Source of the DNA: an uncultured Dorea sp.
GTDB lineage: Bacteria > Bacillota > Clostridia > Lachnospirales > Lachnospiraceae
DNA: 64,000 bases
NCBI GenBank assembly: GCA_910584265.1
Contig: CAJTZE010000008.1
Span: forward strand, 1 to 64,000
Direction of reading: 5' to 3'
The position numbers were made by a program, and so were the translations under genes. Positions 55,688-64,000 of this stretch are shown one piece after another. Below the pieces are notes generated by a model. The model did not search any database, was not told the DNA's origin, and was given only the letters and a program-made list of their open reading frames with translations. Positions within the stretch are counted from its first letter, which is position 1, and each line of letters begins with the position of its first letter.

Positions 55688-57001
55688 ATGGGAAGTATGG
55701 TAAATGACAGAGAGCTGGTACTGGAGATTCTCCTTGCGGTGGACAGGGACGGCGAATACAGCCATATTGCTCTTCGGAATGTGCTGGATAATCATCAGTA
55801 TCTGGATAAGTCAGAACGGGCATTTATAACCAGGGTTACCGAAGGAACGCTGGAGCATAGGATAGAGCTCGACTATATGATCGACCAGTTTTCCAAGGTG
55901 AAGACGGCGAAGATGAAGCCGGTAATCCGGTGGATTATCCGGAGCGGCGTTTATCAGTTGAAATATATGGACAGCGTACCGGCCTCCGCCGCCTGTAATG
56001 AGGCGGTAAAGCTGACGGTAAAACGAGGCTTCGGAGGACTGCGGGGATATGTGAACGGCGTTTTAAGAAGCATCAGCAGGAATCTTGAACAGATTGTTTA
56101 TCCGGACAGGGAGGACGTCAGGAAATGGCTTTCCATAACCTATTCCATGCCGGAATGGATACTGGACAGGTGGCTTGCGGAGTATGACAAAGAGACAGTA
56201 GAAGCAATGCTTCGGGATTTTCTGCGGGAGAAGCCGGTATCGGCCCGGTGCAATTTGAGCAGGATCAGCAGGGAAGAGCTTGCAGAACGGCTTGAAAAGG
56301 AGGGGGTACGGGTTTCTCTGGACCCAGAGCTTTCCTGCGGCCTAAAGCTCTGCGGATTTGACCACCTGGGAGCGCTTGAGGCCTTTCAGGAGGGCTTGTT
56401 CATGGTGCAGGATATCAGTTCCATGAGGGTGGCAGAATGGGCGGAGCCGGAAGCCGGGGACTATGTGATCGATGTCTGTGCGGCGCCGGGAGGCAAGGCG
56501 CTTCATATGGCGGACAAGTTAAACGGCACAGGCTTTGTAGAGGCAAGAGACCTGACAGAGTATAAGACGGAGCTGATATGGGATAATATCAGAAGATGCA
56601 GGATGACGAATATCAATGCGGTGAGCCGGGACGCCGCGGCCTATGACGAGGCTTCAAAGGAGAAGGCGGATATCCTGATAGCAGACCTGCCCTGCTCTGG
56701 ATTGGGAGTGCTGGGCAGAAAGACAGATCTGAAGTATAAGCTTACGCCAAAGGCTCAGGAGAGCCTTGTGAAGCTTCAAAGAGAGATCCTGTCGGCAGTG
56801 AATCCGTATGTGAAGCCCGGCGGGAAACTGCTCTATAGTACCTGTACGATTGACAGACGGGAAAATGAGGAAAATGCCCGGTGGTTTACGGATACATTTC
56901 CTGAATTTGAAAAGGTGCGGGAGAAACAGTTCCTTCCGGGAATCGACGAGGGCGATGGATTTTATATTGCGCAGTTCCGCAAAAAGTACCGAGCGCGGTG
57001 A
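55688..57001 (+). CDS. rsmB: 16S rRNA (cytosine967-C5)-methyltransferase
   Basis: 437 residues. N-terminal NusB-like RNA-binding domain (about 5-140) and C-terminal methyltransferase. SAM-binding VCAAPGGKALHMA, the PCSG motif IV (DLPCSGLGVLGRKTD) and the catalytic-Cys motif STCTIDRRENEENA are present. Starts 12 bp after the peptidase, in the same operon. Confidence 0.95.
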   Translation: MGSMVNDRELVLEILLAVDRDGEYSHIALRNVLDNHQYLDKSERAFITRVTEGTLEHRIELDYMIDQFSKVKTAKMKPVIRWIIRSGVYQLKYMDSVPASAACNEAVKLTVKRGFGGLRGYVNGVLRSISRNLEQIVYPDREDVRKWLSITYSMPEWILDRWLAEYDKETVEAMLRDFLREKPVSARCNLSRISREELAERLEKEGVRVSLDPELSCGLKLCGFDHLGALEAFQEGLFMVQDISSMRVAEWAEPEAGDYVIDVCAAPGGKALHMADKLNGTGFVEARDLTEYKTELIWDNIRRCRMTNINAVSRDAAAYDEASKEKADILIADLPCSGLGVLGRKTDLKYKLTPKAQESLVKLQREILSAVNPYVKPGGKLLYSTCTIDRRENEENARWFTDTFPEFEKVREKQFLPGIDEGDGFYIAQFRKKYRAR

Positions 57002-57041
57002 ATGGCATCGGATATGCGCATTTTTGTAAAAGAGGTAACAG

Positions 57042-58088
57042 ATGGATAAAAAAGATATTTGTTCATATACATATAGTGAATTGCAGGATGAGGTGAAAAG
57101 TCTCGGGGAGAAGCCCTTCCGTGCAGGGCAGATTTATGAATGGCTTCATGTAAAGCTTGCGGAGGACTTTGATGAGATGACAAATCTTTCCAAGGACTTT
57201 AGGAGAAGGCTTGGGGAAGAATATGAGATACGGAGGCTGACTCTTGCAGAACGGCAGATTTCAAAAAAGGACCCTACGGAAAAATATCTTTTTGAGCTGC
57301 AGGACGGGAATCTGGTGGAAAGTGTCCTGATGAGGTATTCTTACGGGAATTCGGTCTGTATATCCTCGCAGGCAGGGTGCCGCATGGGCTGCAGGTTCTG
57401 TGCTTCCACCATCGGCGGTCTGGCAAGAAACTTAAGCACCTCGGAGATGCTCGGACAGATCTACCGGGTCCAGAAGCTTATCGGGGAAAGGGTTTCCAAT
57501 ATTGTGGTCATGGGAACCGGAGAACCGTTGGATAATTATGATAATTTTCTGAAATTTATCCACATGGTCAGTGATGACCACGGGCTCCACATCAGCCAGA
57601 GGAATATCACTGCTTCCACCTGCGGCATTGTGCCGGCTGTGAGGAGGCTTGCTGAGGAAGGGCTTCAGATCACGCTGGCTCTTTCCCTTCACGGCTCCAG
57701 TCAGGAAAAGCGGAGGCTTTTGATGCCTGTGGCGGAGAAATATGAGCTGTCAGAGGTGCTTGCGGCGTGTGAGTATTATTTTCAGAAAACAGGCCGGAGG
57801 GTGACCTATGAATACAGTCTGGTACAGGGGATCAATGACACGGATGAGGACGCGGCGGCGCTTGCCCGCATGCTTGGCGGCAGGAACTGCCATATCAATC
57901 TGATTCCGGTGAACCAGATCAAAGAGAGGAATTTCCAGAAGCCCTGCCGCAAAAATACCCTTGAATTCAAAAATAAACTTGAACATCATAAAATAAATGT
58001 TACAATAAGAAGGGAAAGAGGTTCCGATATTGACGGGGCGTGCGGGCAATTGAGACGGCGTCATACAGCCTCCCAAAAGGAGAACTAG
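57042..58088 (+). CDS. rlmN: 23S rRNA (A2503-C2)/tRNA methyltransferase, radical SAM
   Basis: 348 residues. The radical SAM cluster CxxxCxxC is in GCRMGCRFCAST; MGTGEPLDNYDN and the later GINDTDEDA are family motifs. Uses two SAM molecules and conserved cysteines, including one near the C-terminus (DIDGACGQLR). The prpC gene begins at the next base after its stop. Confidence 0.95.
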   Translation: MDKKDICSYTYSELQDEVKSLGEKPFRAGQIYEWLHVKLAEDFDEMTNLSKDFRRRLGEEYEIRRLTLAERQISKKDPTEKYLFELQDGNLVESVLMRYSYGNSVCISSQAGCRMGCRFCASTIGGLARNLSTSEMLGQIYRVQKLIGERVSNIVVMGTGEPLDNYDNFLKFIHMVSDDHGLHISQRNITASTCGIVPAVRRLAEEGLQITLALSLHGSSQEKRRLLMPVAEKYELSEVLAACEYYFQKTGRRVTYEYSLVQGINDTDEDAAALARMLGGRNCHINLIPVNQIKERNFQKPCRKNTLEFKNKLEHHKINVTIRRERGSDIDGACGQLRRRHTASQKEN

Positions 58089-58832
58089 ATGAAATATTAT
58101 GCAATGACTGATGTAGGAAGACGGCGTGAAGTGAATCAGGATTATGTATATGCGACGGACCAGCCGGTCGGTCCTTTTCCCAATCTGCTTGTGGTTGCGG
58201 ACGGGATGGGCGGACATAAGGCGGGCGATTTTGCATCTAAGTTTACAGTAGAGGTTGTAAGGAGAGAGCTGGAGGCAAGCCGGAAGGGGAAGCCGGAGAC
58301 GATTTTAAAGCGGATCGTGCAGACAGCGAACAGAGAATTGATCGAGGCCGCGAGCCAGGATGTAAAGCTGGAGGGCATGGGGACAACATTGGTTGCGGCA
58401 ACAGTGATCGGCAATACCCTGCATTTTGCCAATATCGGCGACAGCCGTTTGTATTTGATCAATGATAATATTAGGCAGCTGTCGAAGGATCACTCCCTCG
58501 TGGAGGAGATGGTAAGACTTGGCGGAATCAAAGCAGAGGATGCAAGAAACCATCCGGACAAGAATATTATCACAAGGGCTATGGGCGTAAAGGCTGAAGC
58601 AGAGGCTGACTTTTATGAATTCCGCATCAAACGGGGAGATGTGATTTTGATGTGTACCGACGGCCTTAGCAATATGGTGGAGGATGAGGATATGTTTGGA
58701 CTGGTCAAGGGGTCGCGGGATATCGTGGAAGCAGTCCAGATGCTGATTGACAGGGCTAACAGCAACGGCGGGAGAGATAATATCGGTGTTGTGCTTGCTG
58801 AGCCTATTGCCAGTGAGGAGAGTATATGGTGA
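58089..58832 (+). CDS. prpC: PP2C-family Ser/Thr protein phosphatase
   Basis: 247 residues. Removes phosphates placed by the next-door kinase PrkC. PP2C motifs are N-terminal GRRREVNQDY, metal-binding VADGMGGH, GDSRLYL, and DNIGVVL near the end. AAAAGGAG within rlmN precedes the ATG, and prpC overlaps prkC by 7 nt, the standard phosphatase-kinase pair of Firmicutes wall signalling. Confidence 0.95.
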   Translation: MKYYAMTDVGRRREVNQDYVYATDQPVGPFPNLLVVADGMGGHKAGDFASKFTVEVVRRELEASRKGKPETILKRIVQTANRELIEAASQDVKLEGMGTTLVAATVIGNTLHFANIGDSRLYLINDNIRQLSKDHSLVEEMVRLGGIKAEDARNHPDKNIITRAMGVKAEAEADFYEFRIKRGDVILMCTDGLSNMVEDEDMFGLVKGSRDIVEAVQMLIDRANSNGGRDNIGVVLAEPIASEESIW

Positions 58833-60889
58833 GCGAGAATAAGTTAAATGAAAATAAAGTAAAAGACGGTATTTTTTTAGGAAAAAGATATGAGGTATTG
58901 TGTAAGATCGGCGCAGGCGGCATGGCGGATGTCTATAAGGGCAAGGATCATATGCTGCAGCGTTATGTAGCGGTCAAGGTATTAAAGAGAGAATTTCGTG
59001 AGGACTCTACCTTTGTGAAGAAGTTCCGTTCTGAGGCGCAGGCGGCGGCAGGATTGATCCATCCGAACATTGTGAATGTATACGATGTAGGCGAGGACCG
59101 CGGCCTGTACTATATGGTCATGGAACTGGTGGAGGGCATTACGTTAAAGGAATATATTGACAGAAAAGAGCGTTTGTCTGCAAATGAGGTTATCAGCATT
59201 GCTATTCAGATGTGTAACGGTATCGAGGCGGCTCATGAGAGGCAGATCGTCCACCGGGATATCAAGCCGCACAATGTGATGATTTCCAAAGACGGCAAGG
59301 TGAAGGTGACGGATTTCGGCATTGCTAAGGCGACCACATCTACGACGGTAAGCACCTCGGCTATGGGTTCTGTGCATTATACATCGCCGGAGCAGGCAAG
59401 GGGCGGATATGTAGATATCAAGAGTGATATTTATTCGGTGGGCATTACCCTCTATGAGATGGTAACCGGACATGTTCCGTTTAACGGGGAGACTGCGGTT
59501 GAGGTTGCGGTAAAGCATCTGCAGGACGAGATCACGCCGCCGTCGGAGTCTGTTCCGGATATCCCTTACAGCCTGGAGCAGATCATATTAAAGTGTACCC
59601 AGAAGAATTCAGAGAGGCGCTATGAGAATATGAGCGGCCTGATCCAGGATCTGAAGCATTCTCTGGTGGACCCGGAGGGCGATTTTGTGCAGATGATCCC
59701 GCTGAATAATGCGGATACCGTGATCATCACGGAGGACGACCTGAATGATATCCGGGGAGCCTATACAGAAGATGAGCCGGATGATTATGATTCCGATGAC
59801 GGCGGATATTCTGATGATGGGTACGATGATGAATATGACAGCGGATATGATGATGGTGAGGAGTACGGCCGGGATAGTGATGAGATGAATCCACGCATGA
59901 ATAAGGTCGTGAAGATCCTGACCATTGTAGTTGCACTGCTGATCCTGATCGTTCTCGGCGTGGTCGTGGGAAGAGCCAGCGGCATTTTTAAGTTCGGACA
60001 GGGAACGGAAGCCCTGGATTCGGAAGGGCGCTTAAAGGTTCCGCCCGTTGAGGGGAAGAAAGAGGGAGAGGCAAAGGAGATTCTGGAAGAAGCAGGATTG
60101 AAATGCAAGGTGAAGGCGAGGAGACAGTCGAAGAAATACGATGAGGGCTGCGTGATCGAGCAGAGCCCGGAGGCAGGAAAACAGGTAAAGAAGGGCACGG
60201 AGGTCGAGATCGTAGTAAGCTCCGGGCGCACTGCTGACGAGGAGACGGTTCCGGAGGTTGCCGGCATGGATGAAGCGGCGGCACAGAAGCTGCTGAACGA
60301 TAAAGGATTTTCAAAGGTCACGACCGAGGCGGTGTACAGCGAGGAGCCACAGGGAACCGTTATCGGAACAGACCCGGCGGCGGGAACCAAGACCGCGAAG
60401 GATACGGAGATTGTAATGAAGGTCAGCAAGGGCTCTGAGAAGATTAGCGTGCCGAATGTGGTAGGGAAGTCAGAGAACGATGCGAAGAATGAGATCACCG
60501 GCGCAGGACTTCAGGTCTCCAGCGTGGATACGGAGTACAGCGAGAGCTATGCGTCTGGGATCGTGATCAGACAGGAGCCTGCCGGAGGCAAGGTCGATCG
60601 GGGAACCAGCGTAAGCCTGGTGGTTAGTCTTGGAAAGAAGCCGGAGGAGAAGCCGAAGGTTCCGGATGTGGTTAGTAATCACCCCTCTGAGGATAATGCA
60701 AGGCAGATGATTAGCAGTGCTGGATTGAGAGTGGATACGGTTACCTATATTGCCAGTGACAGCGTACCTGCGGGCTGCGTGATCAGCTGTGAGCCGGGAG
60801 TAGGAACTGAGCTGTCTAAGGGGGAGCCCGTAAGCCTGACAGTCAGTACAGGATCTTCTTCTTCCGGAGGGCCGGGGGGCGAACAATAG
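58826..60889 (+). CDS. prkC: Membrane Ser/Thr kinase with four PASTA domains
   Basis: 687 residues. The kinase domain (about 18-285) has GAGGMADVYKG, the VAVK lysine, HRDIKPHN and DFG; a single transmembrane helix lies near 360-383. Outside the cell four PASTA repeats follow, from about residues 395, 475, 540 and 610, which in relatives bind muropeptides or lipid II. The juxtamembrane part (about 315-355) is a remarkable Asp/Tyr/Gly tract. Binding of wall precursors would connect this operon to the Mur ligases just upstream. Confidence 0.95.
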   Translation: MVSENKLNENKVKDGIFLGKRYEVLCKIGAGGMADVYKGKDHMLQRYVAVKVLKREFREDSTFVKKFRSEAQAAAGLIHPNIVNVYDVGEDRGLYYMVMELVEGITLKEYIDRKERLSANEVISIAIQMCNGIEAAHERQIVHRDIKPHNVMISKDGKVKVTDFGIAKATTSTTVSTSAMGSVHYTSPEQARGGYVDIKSDIYSVGITLYEMVTGHVPFNGETAVEVAVKHLQDEITPPSESVPDIPYSLEQIILKCTQKNSERRYENMSGLIQDLKHSLVDPEGDFVQMIPLNNADTVIITEDDLNDIRGAYTEDEPDDYDSDDGGYSDDGYDDEYDSGYDDGEEYGRDSDEMNPRMNKVVKILTIVVALLILIVLGVVVGRASGIFKFGQGTEALDSEGRLKVPPVEGKKEGEAKEILEEAGLKCKVKARRQSKKYDEGCVIEQSPEAGKQVKKGTEVEIVVSSGRTADEETVPEVAGMDEAAAQKLLNDKGFSKVTTEAVYSEEPQGTVIGTDPAAGTKTAKDTEIVMKVSKGSEKISVPNVVGKSENDAKNEITGAGLQVSSVDTEYSESYASGIVIRQEPAGGKVDRGTSVSLVVSLGKKPEEKPKVPDVVSNHPSEDNARQMISSAGLRVDTVTYIASDSVPAGCVISCEPGVGTELSKGEPVSLTVSTGSSSSGGPGGEQ

Positions 60890-60892
60890 CAT

Positions 60893-61771
60893 ATGCAGGG
60901 AAAGATTGTAAAGGGTATTGCCGGATTCTACTATGTCCACATAGCAGAATTCGGTATTTACGAATGTAAGGCCAAGGGAATATTCCGAAAAGAGGGGAAG
61001 AAGCCCCTTGTGGGGGATCATGTAGAGATTGCTATTTTAAGTGAAGAGGAGAAAGAGGGGAGCATCCAGGCAATTCTTCCGCGGAGGAATGAGCTTGTCC
61101 GGCCGGCGGTCTCGAATGTGGATCAGGCTCTGGTGGTATTTGCGGTGCAGAAGCCGAAGCCTCATTTGAATCTTCTGGACCGGTTTCTGATTATGATGGA
61201 GCGGAAGGAGATTCCGGTTATTTTATGCTTTAATAAGCTGGATATTGCCGCAGAGGAAGATCTGGACAGGCTGCGGGATATTTATCAGCCCGCCGGATAT
61301 CAGCTGGTATTTATCAGCGCCCGTCTTAAGAAGCATATGGATGAGATCAGGGCGCTTCTAAAGGGAAAAACTACTACCGTTGCAGGACCCTCCGGCGTGG
61401 GGAAATCTTCTCTCATTAACTGCCTTCAGGGAGAGGTGGAGATGGAGACGGGAGACATCAGCAGGAAGATAGACCGGGGAAGACATACCACGAGACATTC
61501 GGAACTGATCACAGTTGACGAAGATACGTATATTATGGATACGCCGGGCTTTAGCTCTCTTTATACGGAGGGTTCTGTGGAGGAAGAACTGAAATACTGT
61601 TTTCCTGAATTTGCGCCCTGTGAGGGGAAATGTAAGTTTCATGGATGCAGCCATGTCCATGAGCCGGACTGTGCAGTGAAGCAGGCAGTTTCAGAGGGCA
61701 GGATCCATGAGGTAAGATACCAGAGTTATCTGGAGTTATATAAAGAAATAAAAGAAAAAAGGAGATTTTGA
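60893..61771 (+). CDS. rsgA: Ribosome small subunit-dependent GTPase A
   Basis: 292 residues. Assists late 30S maturation. N-terminal OB fold, then a circularly permuted G domain: NKLD (FNKLDIA) comes before the P-loop GPSGVGKSS and DTPGF. C-terminal zinc knuckle with CKFHGCSHVHEPDC. The ATG is 4 bases after prkC, and rpe follows 2 bases after its stop. Confidence 0.96.
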   Translation: MQGKIVKGIAGFYYVHIAEFGIYECKAKGIFRKEGKKPLVGDHVEIAILSEEEKEGSIQAILPRRNELVRPAVSNVDQALVVFAVQKPKPHLNLLDRFLIMMERKEIPVILCFNKLDIAAEEDLDRLRDIYQPAGYQLVFISARLKKHMDEIRALLKGKTTTVAGPSGVGKSSLINCLQGEVEMETGDISRKIDRGRHTTRHSELITVDEDTYIMDTPGFSSLYTEGSVEEELKYCFPEFAPCEGKCKFHGCSHVHEPDCAVKQAVSEGRIHEVRYQSYLELYKEIKEKRRF

Positions 61772-61773
61772 CC

Positions 61774-62436
61774 ATGAAGTACGTGATTGCACCTTCGATT
61801 CTTTCGGCAGATTTTACCCAGCTTGGCAGCGATATCAGGCAGACAGAGGATAACGGGGCGGCATTTCTGCATTTTGATGTGATGGACGGAATGTTTGTTC
61901 CTAACATTTCTTTCGGGATCCCGGTTATGAAGTCCATAAGAAAAGCAACCAGACAGATCATGGACGCGCATCTGATGGTACAGGATCCGATCCGCTATGT
62001 GGAGGCATTTAAGGATGCGGGAGCGGATTTGATCACGGTGCATTATGAGGCCTGCCCGGATGTGAGAAAGACTCTGGTTAAGATCAAGGATATGGGGATC
62101 AGGGCGGGGCTTTCTATCTGTCCGGATACGCCGGCGGAGGCAGTGAGGGAGTATCTGGAGATTGTAGATATGATTCTGATCATGTCGGTCTATCCGGGAG
62201 CCGGAGGACAGAAGTTTATTCCGGAATCCTTAGACAGGCTCCGGGACGTGCGGCGGATGATCACGGAAGCGGACCGGGACATCGACCTGCAGGTGGACGG
62301 CGGCGTTAATCTGGATAATATGCGGGAAATTATAGACGCAGGGGCAAATGTGCTTGTTGCAGGCTCCGCTGTGTTCGGCGGAGACATTGGGGAAAACGTC
62401 AGAAAATGTATGGAGATATTCGGAGAATATGAGTAA
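61774..62436 (+). CDS. rpe: Ribulose-phosphate 3-epimerase
   Basis: Pentose-phosphate enzyme, 220 residues, TIM barrel. Typical motifs are PSILSADFTQLG, HFDVMDGMFVPN (metal His and catalytic Asp), the SVYPGAGGQKF loop and DGGVNLDN with the second catalytic Asp. The TTG at 61768 is a possible but poorer start; AAGGAG lies at 61759-61764. Overlaps the next gene by 8 nt. Confidence 0.96.
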   Translation: MKYVIAPSILSADFTQLGSDIRQTEDNGAAFLHFDVMDGMFVPNISFGIPVMKSIRKATRQIMDAHLMVQDPIRYVEAFKDAGADLITVHYEACPDVRKTLVKIKDMGIRAGLSICPDTPAEAVREYLEIVDMILIMSVYPGAGGQKFIPESLDRLRDVRRMITEADRDIDLQVDGGVNLDNMREIIDAGANVLVAGSAVFGGDIGENVRKCMEIFGEYE

Positions 62437-63094
62437 GAATGCAGTAATTATAAGCGGCGGAACCCTGGACGAGGAGCTGGCGTTTAGTGTGCTGGATGGA
62501 TTGGACAACCCGTGTATTATCGGGGTAGACAGGGGCGTAGAGTTTTTATACAGGCATGGTATCCGCCCAAGCTACATGGTAGGTGATTTTGACAGCCTTC
62601 CGGAGGAGATTGTCCTGTATTATAAGCAGAGAGGAGATGTGCCTATCCGGGCCTATAATCCGGTGAAGGATGCCTCTGACACAGAGATAGCGGTCCGGCT
62701 CGGGGTAACCCTGGGCTGTGAGCAGATGACGATCCTCGGCGCTACCGGAGGAAGGATCGACCATATGTGGGCAAATGTACAGAGTTTGATGATTCCCTTT
62801 AAGGCGGGAGCGGAGGCGGTGATAATAGATCCGCAGAACCGGATCCGTCTGATCGGGGGGGAGACCCATCTGCTTAGGGAGCAGGCATACGGGCCTTATT
62901 TCAGCGTATTTCCCTTGGCTGAGACCGTCAGGAATTTTAATATCCGCGGGGCAAAGTACCCTCTGCGGAATCATACACTCGTGCCCTGTGACAGCCTGTG
63001 TGTAAGTAATGAATTTGCGGAGGATGAGGTTGTCATTGATTTCTCCTGCGGGACTGTTATTCTGATGGAAACACGTGACAGGGGTGTTTCATAG
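62429..63094 (+). CDS. thiN: Thiamine pyrophosphokinase
   Basis: 221 residues. Makes thiamine diphosphate from thiamine and ATP. Motifs are GVDRGVEFLYRHGIRP, MVGDFDSLPEE and LGATGGRIDH. The frame runs back to 62348 within rpe, but the ATG at 62429 begins the typical short N-terminus ahead of AVIISGG. It overlaps the rpe stop by 8 nt and closes the operon that began with priA. Confidence 0.94.
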   Translation: MSKNAVIISGGTLDEELAFSVLDGLDNPCIIGVDRGVEFLYRHGIRPSYMVGDFDSLPEEIVLYYKQRGDVPIRAYNPVKDASDTEIAVRLGVTLGCEQMTILGATGGRIDHMWANVQSLMIPFKAGAEAVIIDPQNRIRLIGGETHLLREQAYGPYFSVFPLAETVRNFNIRGAKYPLRNHTLVPCDSLCVSNEFAEDEVVIDFSCGTVILMETRDRGVS

Positions 63095-63103
63095 TGCTAT
63101 AAT
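63075..63103 (+). promoter_or_regulatory. Promoter of ychF
   Basis: GTGACA (63075-63080), a 17-bp spacer and TATAAT (63098-63103) with TGC just before the -10. It overlaps the end of thiN. Confidence 0.7.
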
Positions 63104-63152
63104 GGGACACGCAGTATGCTTAAGAAGAATGAGAGAAAGGAATGTAGGATAG

Positions 63153-64000
<848 letters not shown>

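Noticed and set aside
59785..60498. A 237-codon minus-strand open frame
   Set aside because: Opposite prkC; extremely Ser/Pro-rich translation is what the PASTA-coding strand gives when read backward.

Overview
This 64 kb window reads as a chromosomal segment of a Gram-positive anaerobe of the class Clostridia, most likely family Lachnospiraceae (gut relatives of Dorea, Blautia or Faecalicatena). That placement is an inference. It rests on moderate GC, strong AGGAGG ribosome sites, sigma-A type TTGACA/TATAAT promoters, a Phe T-box ahead of pheST, a degenerate CIRCE box ahead of clpB, and the priA-def-fmt-rsmB-rlmN-prpC-prkC-rsgA-rpe-thiN gene order typical of Firmicutes. I saw no tRNA or rRNA genes, transposases, phage genes or CRISPR arrays.

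Layout. 0-6.7 kb: apt, a PatB/MalY C-S lyase, an aldehyde dehydrogenase, feoAB on the minus strand, and a CmpB-family membrane protein divergent from feoAB. 6.7-16.9 kb: a secreted thioester/Cna-B adhesin behind a structured leader, then leuCD, thrC, pckA, and ald with an alanine/glycine symporter. 16.9-24.5 kb: a probable 6S RNA, a SpoIID-like protein, a YihY membrane protein, the T-box with pheST, and queA. 24.5-33.6 kb: two adjacent two-component/ABC-transporter modules of the bacitracin/lantibiotic immunity type, with no bacteriocin genes beside them. 33.7-37.6 kb: clpB and dinB.

37.8-44.3 kb: a mannose-family PTS (IIA apart from IIB-IIC-IID), a class II aldolase, a zinc polyol dehydrogenase, a GntR/UTRA regulator and a cupin. 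Copies of one 15-bp palindrome sit in all three promoters of this locus, so it is probably one GntR regulon for a ketose or hexitol. 44.4-51.3 kb: a YitT protein, then an ATP-grasp ligase, an Asp/Glu-type racemase and a Mur ligase without the DNPR motif. A lipoprotein and a second Mur ligase with DNPR follow. The first three look like a cassette that adds an unusual (perhaps D-) amino acid to a cell-wall precursor, and this is the best candidate here for an undescribed system.

51.3-64 kb: a long translation, cell-wall signalling and metabolism operon (priA to thiN), then ychF, which runs off the right edge.
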